64,000 nucleotides of DNA, taken from Muraenolepis orangiensis. Its lineage: Eukaryota; Chordata; Actinopteri; Gadiformes; Muraenolepididae. Each line of letters begins with the position of its first letter. The stretch's first letter is position 1. The stretch lies in assembly GCA_027704905.1 (NCBI GenBank), contig CM051002.1, positions 14,003,239 to 14,067,238 on the forward strand. Reading direction: 5' to 3'. Of this stretch, positions 56,743 through 64,000 are shown piece after piece. The translations under genes and the position numbers were made by a program. Under the pieces are notes generated by a model. It was not told the origin of the DNA. It made no database searches and saw only the letters and a list, made by a program, of their open reading frames with translations.

Positions 56743-58020
56743 TCGACCCACTGACTTCGACTAACCAACAGCGACATTTAAAGAATGAAAGTCTCCTCAG
56801 CACTTCCCTGAAATTACTAACTGTGAAAATGACTAACCGTGGTCTATCTGAGGTCGAAACCAAGTTAATTGACAACGAGAAATGTGAATACTTTTTCTTT
56901 CTTTTTAATTCCATGAACTAGATTGAATTTTTTTTATGGGATATGACATCAGCAAGTTTACTTGAAACATTTCTGCACTGCCATCTGAAGTGGAACATGA
57001 CATAGCCTAAACTGCAAATGTCATTTTCCTGCTGTAGCCAGAGCCAATCCCCACATTGTAGGGTACTGTTGTTGTTATGAATTATATTGTAAAATGCAAG
57101 TTAGGTCAGAGTTTAAATTGAAGCGAATGTGATTTGGAGGGGTGCAAAATGGCAGTTTATGGCAAAAATGGCAGTTAATGGCAATTTATTAATAAATAAA
57201 TAAATAAATAAATGTATGTATTTTTTTATGTATTTGTATTTATATTCTTTATTTTAACATTCCCCCGATAATTATTCCCAGAATTGTGTACGATAAAGTG
57301 TTCCCTATATAGGGAATAGGAAATGAGGGAACAAGGTATTCAAATTGAACACATCAGTGATCCATGCAGTCCATTCGACTCACTATTTGAGGCGCGGGTG
57401 TGGGTGAGCTGATGCGGGGGAGGGGGGGATTGGTTGCACATACATACACTCTGGGACCCACTTGTGGATGGAAAGAAGAAGACGCTGCACTTTTCTCCCT
57501 TTGCTGTACACATTCATTATCTTAAAATTGTCATTATGTGTGAATGTTGTCATGTTTCACGGGGACTCGATTAGGTGTTTCTTCCAACAGGCACATCTGG
57601 TCTTCGGTAGCGGCCCATTCGCTTATCAAAGATGTGGGAAGCAGGTTTAGTCAAGCGCAAATGGAAAATGAAGTGCTTATATGCACGGAACCTAATGTGG
57701 TTCTAATACACATAATGAGTTACTTTATAATATCATATCTTTTATTGAGTCACATGTTTTCCAGCCTACGCTAAATGAATGAATTGATCAAAGGACAGAA
57801 GCAAGGAAGGAAAAACGATTGACACTGAGATGAACAGGTTTGGGGTCCTTCATATAACATAACCCAACATGAGATAACGTGATTCATAGTTATTTATGTG
57901 GCGCTGTGACACAGCGATTAGCAGTTCACAGAAAGCAGTTGTTGATGTACATTTCTAATCACTGTTGAATGAATCATCTCTCCTCAATCAGCGATGCTTC
58001 ACAAACTTTCATCAAAGGTG
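56743..58020. other. unique sequence with (AAAT)n
   Basis: An AAAT array of about six units at 57190-57214. No gene recognised. Confidence 0.5.
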
Positions 58021-58095
58021 TCGTGGGGAGGGGAGGGAGGGAGGGGGAGGAGGGGGGGAGGGAGGGGGGAGGAGGGAGGGAGGGGGGGGGGGGGA
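58021..58095. repeat. G-rich purine array
   Basis: GGGAGG and GGGGGAGG units ending in a run of 13 G, with clear G-quadruplex potential. Confidence 0.93.
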
Positions 58096-58495
58096 ATGAC
58101 GACAGAAACATCCTTTTTAAAGATGTTGGTGATTAGTATTGAATGAGGCTTAATGACCAGTCAACCCGGCTCCAGGGCCAATCACGGGGCACTTACCCAT
58201 CGCATTAGCATTCTAGCCACGCCAGGCCAGGCCAGAGGTGGCAGTAGCAGTAGGCCGGTAGGAGGAGAGGAGGAGACACATCTGAGCAGGCTGGCCGAAA
58301 ACGTGTGCCAACACCAACCCCAGCTGTCCCTTGCTTCTTTTCTTTTTTTCTTCTGATGACCTCATACTTCCCTCGCCCACCCGTCCACCCCACTCACTCG
58401 TCAACGGCGGGTTCGCTCTTCTTCTTCTTCTTCCCCCTGTTTCAGTCTCTGACTCAACTCGCCCGGTTTGCCCAGAGACAGCCGGTCATGGACAT

Positions 58496-58503
<8 letters not shown>
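58096..58503. other. unique sequence
   Basis: Nothing recognised. Frames of 62-82 codons on both strands lack domains. Confidence 0.4.
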
Positions 58504-58537
<34 letters not shown>

Positions 58538-58540
58538 TTA
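58504..58540. repeat. (TA)n and poly-T
   Basis: About 13 TA units followed by T-runs. Confidence 0.93.
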
Positions 58541-58609
58541 TCAATACATTTAGACTTCATTTAGAATTATTTTACTATTTTTGTTTATAATAGTTTTATT
58601 TAGTTAGTT

Positions 58610-58736
58610 GTTTTGTTTTTTAGCTTAGGTATTAGTATTTTTGTGTGTGCATTTATTCCCCCTGTGTCAACTGTTGCACCTTAATTTCCCTCGGGATTAA
58701 TAAAGTTTTCTGAATCTGAATCTGAATCTGAATATA
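58610..58736 (+). mobile_element. LINE-like 3' end with (TGAATC)n tail
   Basis: TTAATTTCCCTCGGGATTAA, TAAAGTTTTC and a TCTGAATCTGAATC tail (58711-58732) match a very common fish retroposon end. No coding part is seen. Confidence 0.75.
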
Positions 58737-58893
58737 TCTATGTATATGAATGTCTACAGTCACGCACACCTGATGAGCAACAGGAGAAGTGTCTGGTGTA
58801 GGAGGGGCTGCTCTCCCTACTGGAATTATAAGCCCTGCAGAAAAATCTGAATTGCATGTCAACCGAGACAGAGGTGAGCAAGAGACCAGGCCC

Positions 58894-58944
58894 AGGAGAG
58901 AGAGAGAGAGAGAGAGCGAGAGAGCGAGAGAGAGAGAGCGAGAG

Positions 58945-58981
<37 letters not shown>
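58894..58981. repeat. (GA)n array
   Basis: GA repeat with regularly placed GC steps (GAGAGAGCGAGAGAGCG). Confidence 0.96.
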
Positions 58982-58982
<1 letters not shown>

Positions 58983-59317
58983 CGATAAAGAGTGCAAGTT
59001 AAAACCTACCCTCTGAATATAAAAATCGGAATAAATGAATACAACATAAGACCCACACCTTACTTTAAAAAAAGGAAAAAAAAGAATAATCACACATTTC
59101 TTTCGTATTTATTTTATTTCTTTCCTTTCTTTTTTTTACTCGTGGACGTTTTAACGCATTTAACGCCCGAGGCGATAGCAAAGCAGCCAATGCCAGCCGA
59201 AAGGCGCCGGCCGTGACACTGGCTGAAGGGGAGATGCTCCGTTACTGAAGATTCCTAGCAAAACACCTTTCATCTGTCAGCAACTCCCACAGCCGCCACC
59301 CACCAGCTACTCCACCA
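58982..59317. other. unique sequence
   Basis: Nothing recognised apart from a GC-rich stretch at 59165-59240. Confidence 0.4.
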
Positions 59318-59327
59318 CCATATTAGG
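59318..59327. promoter_or_regulatory. CArG box (SRF site)
   Basis: CCATATTAGG is an exact CC(A/T)6GG match, the same core as the FOS serum response element. GTCACGTC, a CRE-like half, follows at 59330-59337. Ten bases can match by chance. Confidence 0.35.
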
Positions 59328-59370
59328 TCGTCACGTCCTCTTTTACCCGGACATGTCCCCTTTTTGGGAT

Positions 59371-59389
59371 CCCCCCCCCCCCCCCCCCC
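59371..59389. repeat. poly-C tract
   Basis: 19 C residues. Confidence 0.95.
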
Positions 59390-59981
59390 AAAGAAAACAA
59401 ACAAAGAGAGTCCGGAAAGGATTTCCAAAAAATCGCCCAAAAAAAACCTACAGTTTGGTAAAGTAAAGTAACGCTTCCTACAGTCGCATTACTTTACATT
59501 GCTCTTTTTTTTCTAAACCAAAATGATGGTCACTCTAGCGTATGTATATATATCTCGGCTGTAGTACAACCGCCCCCCCGACCGAGGACAAGCCGGTTAA
59601 CTTCTTAACACTGAAAACAACACGGCTCTGTACGTACTTACTGCAAATGCGCACGTTGATGTGCTCGTAACTATGGTGACAATACCCACCGGCTGCATGG
59701 AGTTAAATGGGCGTTATATTACCGCTACAAAACAGAGAACTGTAATGAATAGGCTAGTATACCGCAGCGGCCCTGGGGTGTACTGAAAGGTACTGGGTTC
59801 GATCTCCGATATCCGCAATGTGGCCTAACCTTCCACGTGCTCCTCGGCGACGTGTATCTGAATTCACCGTCCAAAGTCACTTTGGACGAAATTGTCCACT
59901 GGGCTAAGCGACATTTTTGGACCACATATCCCACAAAACGCTGGAAAAGATCCACGGAGGTGCCTGCGACACTTTTTACCT

Positions 59982-59982
<1 letters not shown>
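59390..59982. other. unique sequence, possible old SINE trace
   Basis: GGTTCGATCTCC (59798-59809) resembles a tRNA B-box, but no matching A-box or known SINE body is seen around it. Confidence 0.3.
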
Positions 59983-60070
<88 letters not shown>

Positions 60071-60073
60071 GGA
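59983..60073. repeat. (GA)n array
   Basis: GA repeat with GG interruptions. Confidence 0.96.
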
Positions 60074-60231
60074 GGATGTCTGAAGAGGGAGAGAGGGAGA
60101 GGATGGGGGTCCATATTGGACGGCTGCCAGTGGGGAGGAACGGAGATAGAAAGAAGAGCTAATGCACCTGAAGAGCACAGGAAGTGTTTCGGTGACAAGA
60201 AGTGCCCTCTAGCCATCCATCACATGGAGAG

Positions 60232-60314
60232 GGAGGGAGCGAGCGAGAGAGGGAGAGAGCGAGAGAGCGAGAGAGCGAGAGAGCGAGAGAGGGAGAGAGG
60301 GAGAGAGAGAGAGA
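60232..60314. repeat. (GA)n array with GAGC units
   Basis: GAGAGAGC and GAGAGAGG units. Confidence 0.95.
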
Positions 60315-61698
60315 CGTGGATGTGGATGTGGAACGCTATAGTGATGGTTGTTGTTCTTGCCGTTTTCTCCCTCTCATGATGAATTGGCCCTGATGAAGCT
60401 CGCCCATGCTTGCTGCATGCATGTTTCTGTACCGTCTCTCTCAGAAGGGAAGACCCACCGGAACCATCGCTCCATAGGAGCCCGTGGGCCGCCTTCCGTC
60501 CTTGATTGACCAAGGAGATCATTACAGTGCTTGCTCCACACACCAACAGTTCACATTTTAATATTTAATCATGCAAATGAACCGTGGGGGGTGGGCGGGT
60601 GGGTGGTTGTCCTTGGCGGGCGCGGTGTCTGTATGAACCCCGACGCACCTCGAGTGCGGCGGGACGAGAGTAACCAATGGAAACGGGTGCTGCTGCTGCT
60701 GCTGTGTGACACATTTCTGTCAGGGAAACCGATGGAAATAAAATAATATTATTCTCCTCTAACACACAGACAGGCTTTCTTTTATGTGGCGGCTCCACGG
60801 TCTCCCAACGTCCCAACGTGTGTGAACTAGGACTTCCGTCCAAGATCAAAACCATATACCAGGCAATTATATTAGAAGGCACGATTGAGTGAGTTGGGAA
60901 ACATATTGGGTGGATTTTAAAGAGCCAGCTTGAGAGAGAGAGAGAGAGTTGAACTTCTGAACAAAACATCTTCTTATGGGACACTGTCTCCGTTTAATAT
61001 GCAGCGCACTCTTTGTTTTGTGAATACTGATTTTAAACTTTGCCTGAGGTGGTGTACATAGGTGCGTGGCCCGGAGCTACACATTATTGCTGTCTGCACC
61101 GTGACGGGAAAACGATTTAATTGAAGAGAGAAACTGCCTACACAATTTGTATTCATTAAATAAGTCAAGCCGATGCACCAAAAGGTACTTTGTTTGTTCA
61201 TTAATAATCTAAATTAAGTTTATTATAAACACAAATCTAATTTAAACAATTAATTCAAGTTCATAATAATATCGCAAATTAAATAGAATCCAGTGTGCAG
61301 CTGCAGTGAGAGCTTTGGCAGGCTTGGCAGGCTTGTAAATGAATTTATACAATTGTTCATCTGAATGGATTCGAGTGAAACATTGGACGCTATAGATACA
61401 GATACAGCTAGTTGTTTTTGTTTTCCTCATGAAGCAAAAGTGAAACTGGGAAAAAAAATAAAAAAGGTTTAAATGTAAAAACACACACGCAGGGTCCCTA
61501 TAGGCCCCAACCCAAAGTAGATAAAGACCATATTTGTGAAGACACAGCTCTGTGTTTGTGCTTTTTGTTTTCCGCGCTTCCTTCCTTCTTTAATCATTGT
61601 TCTCCGCTCCGATCTGCCAGTGGTTCCGTGGACAATTACGCATGGAGGCCGTCTGCACACACCGTTTGTAATGAGATGTTTCTCCTCAGGGGCGGGTT
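60315..61698. other. unique sequence
   Basis: A (GCT)5-like patch (60689-60703) and a short GA array (60932-60948). No gene recognised. Confidence 0.4.
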
Positions 61699-61726
61699 GG
61701 GGGGGGGGCGGGGGGGGGGGGGGGGG
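61699..61726. repeat. poly-G tract
   Basis: 28 bases, all G except one C. Confidence 0.95.
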
Positions 61727-61897
61727 CTGCGTGGGCATTTACCGTCACCGCAAACACACGCCAACAATGTTAGCAAACAAATCAAACGTTCTAGTGGGCA
61801 AGTGCGGGTGGGTTTCGGGCTGTCTAGTCAACGTTCAAACGGTGTCTGAGGATAGCACAAAAAAAAGTGAAAAACCCCATCTCTCCCCAACCATGGA

Positions 61898-62198
61898 CTG
61901 TTAGCCCTCCTCCCCTCCGGGAGGCGCTATATAAACCTTTGTTCCAAGTCAAGCAGGCTTAGGAACAGCTTCTTCCCCTCAGCTGTCATCTCTCTGAACT
62001 CTGTACCCCGATGGCAGCCCCCCCCCCCCACCCCCACCCCCTAGTAGACTGTCTTTTAGCAACTGTAAACTGTAAATTATATATTACCATGCACTTTACT
62101 GCAACATTTGCACTGCTGGTTAGATGCTAAATTATTTTTAGCATCGCTGTACTGTACTTGTGCTGTGCAATGACAATGAATTCTAATCTAATCTAATC
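61898..62198 (+). mobile_element. Rex1/L2-like LINE, C-terminal coding end and 3' tail
   Basis: In the frame starting at 61910 the codons give LPSGRRYIN then SRLRNSFFPSAVISLNS, a well-known C-terminal motif of fish LINEs (LPSGRR...RL.NSF.PSAV..LN). After it come a C-rich stretch (62018-62041) and a 3' UTR with ATTACCATGCACTTTACTGC, TTGCACTGCTGGTTAGATGC, CTGTACTTGTGCTGT and a (TCTAA)n tail (62184-62198). The UTR is shared with 23785-23960. It is 5'-truncated and inactive. Confidence 0.87.
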
Positions 62199-62539
62199 TA
62201 AGCGATATAATTAATTAATTCATATTAATTAATTAATGGACCGCCATCAAAAATCGGCGAATGCTGATTTCCCGAGACCTGCTGCAACACACGCTGTGCC
62301 CTGTCCCCTTAACGGCCCGCTGTTTCATTCATCACACCCCCGCCCGCCCCTTATCATGCCTTGAGAAAATAAAAACAAATATCAGCAAAAAAAAATAATT
62401 ATATAAATAAATGATATATCCAGTGATAATGCTGATGAATGAATTATAGGAATTTGTTTGAAAATAAATGTCTGGGAATTTGCACTGACTAACGCAATTT
62501 GTGGTAAACCAAAACACCTGGGCCGAAATAATGATCAGG
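62199..62539. other. AT-rich unique sequence
   Basis: A TTAATTAA palindromic patch at 62208-62237. Nothing else recognised. Confidence 0.4.
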
Positions 62540-62770
62540 TAGCCTACGCAGCACTTAACACTGCGTTAATGTGGAGCGCCTTACGCCTTTAACGTTACGT
62601 TTTGTTAGCGCTTAAGTGCCATGCATTGTTTTTGCATCCATTAGGGCGGATCATTAGGGCCGTATATACGCAATCACGTTTTCTCAAGCAGCCTGCGAGT
62701 TAATTAGACACGCAGTTGACTTTCTCGGCCAATTCTTGATTGGCGTACTTTACCTTTACCTAATGCAACT
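62540..62770. promoter_or_regulatory. candidate developmental enhancer
   Basis: A repeat-free stretch dense in sites for homeodomain-class factors: CACTTAA (62551-62557) and CTTAAGTG (62612-62619) (NKX2-like), ATGCAT and TTTGCAT (octamer-like, 62622-62637), TTAATTAGAC (62700-62709), CCAATTCTTGATTGG (62729-62743). The last is itself a partial palindrome. This is inference from motif density. Confidence 0.25.
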
Positions 62771-63984
<1,214 letters not shown>

Positions 63985-64000
63985 CACTCGGTATAGTGTC

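Noticed and set aside
57895..57935. SINE-like GTGGCGCTGTGACACAGCG
   Set aside because: Reminiscent of a fish SINE head but lacks a B-box and body; the word is a local palindrome.

Overview
The window looks like vertebrate intergenic or intronic DNA from a teleost fish. The support is: repeat tails and heads typical of fish genomes (a tRNA-derived SINE, L2/Rex1-like and Rex3/RTE-like LINE 3' ends, a hAT-like element with an exact 8-bp target-site duplication, a likely solo LTR), no dense gene layout, and very many long dinucleotide arrays. Long (CA/TG)n and (CT/GA)n arrays alone fill several kilobases. That density is reminiscent of cod-like fishes (Gadiformes), but this is inference from repeat texture and not a species call. 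I recognise no complete host protein-coding gene. Almost all long open frames are either repeat peptides (Cys-Val, His-Thr, Leu-Ser, Arg-Glu) or chance frames.

Layout. 1-5.1 kb: mostly unique sequence with one SINE and a promoter-like stretch (3.9-4.06 kb), ending in an RFX X-box/CRE-like cluster near 5.09-5.13 kb. 5.4-5.84 kb: a 16-17 bp minisatellite split by a LINE tail. 7-13.3 kb: several long CA/TG arrays and a palindromic MITE-like element (9.07-9.37 kb). 13.56-14.37 kb: a CpG-rich, promoter-like block. 14.86-15.1 kb: poly-G between direct repeats and a perfect 31-bp inverted repeat. 16.5-19.0 kb: a 115-bp sequence present twice, each copy running straight into a long TG array. 19.3-21.9 kb: minisatellite and tetranucleotide arrays. 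23.8-33.4 kb: a transposon-rich stretch with a LINE reverse-transcriptase remnant, LINE tails in both orientations, a hAT-like element probably nested in LINE sequence, and a 1.2-kb DNA transposon carrying the C-terminal part of an integrase-like transposase. 34-42.7 kb: Rex3-like tail, tandem repeats of 41 and 45 bp, a solo LTR, and a 12-14 bp minisatellite. 43-49 kb: possible conserved non-coding blocks and a 23-copy 40-bp minisatellite. 49.4-51.8 kb: two copies, in opposite orientation, of a terminal-inverted-repeat element; between them lies a speculative two-exon reading frame around a CT-rich intron. 52-64 kb: LINE tails (including one with the TGTAA tail typical of eel UnaL2-type L2 elements), an X-box, a CArG box and many CT/GA arrays up to the right edge.

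The only coding sequences that can be tied to a family are transposon remnants: the integrase-like C-terminus at 31559-32161, an LINE RT fragment at 27834-28150, and two LINE C-terminal ends at about 55.3 and 61.9 kb. None looks able to act by itself. The most informative structures are the 31.2-32.4 kb element, the hAT-like insertion, the paired inverted elements at 49.4/51.4 kb, the TG-linked 115-bp duplicate and the higher-order structure of the 40-bp minisatellite.
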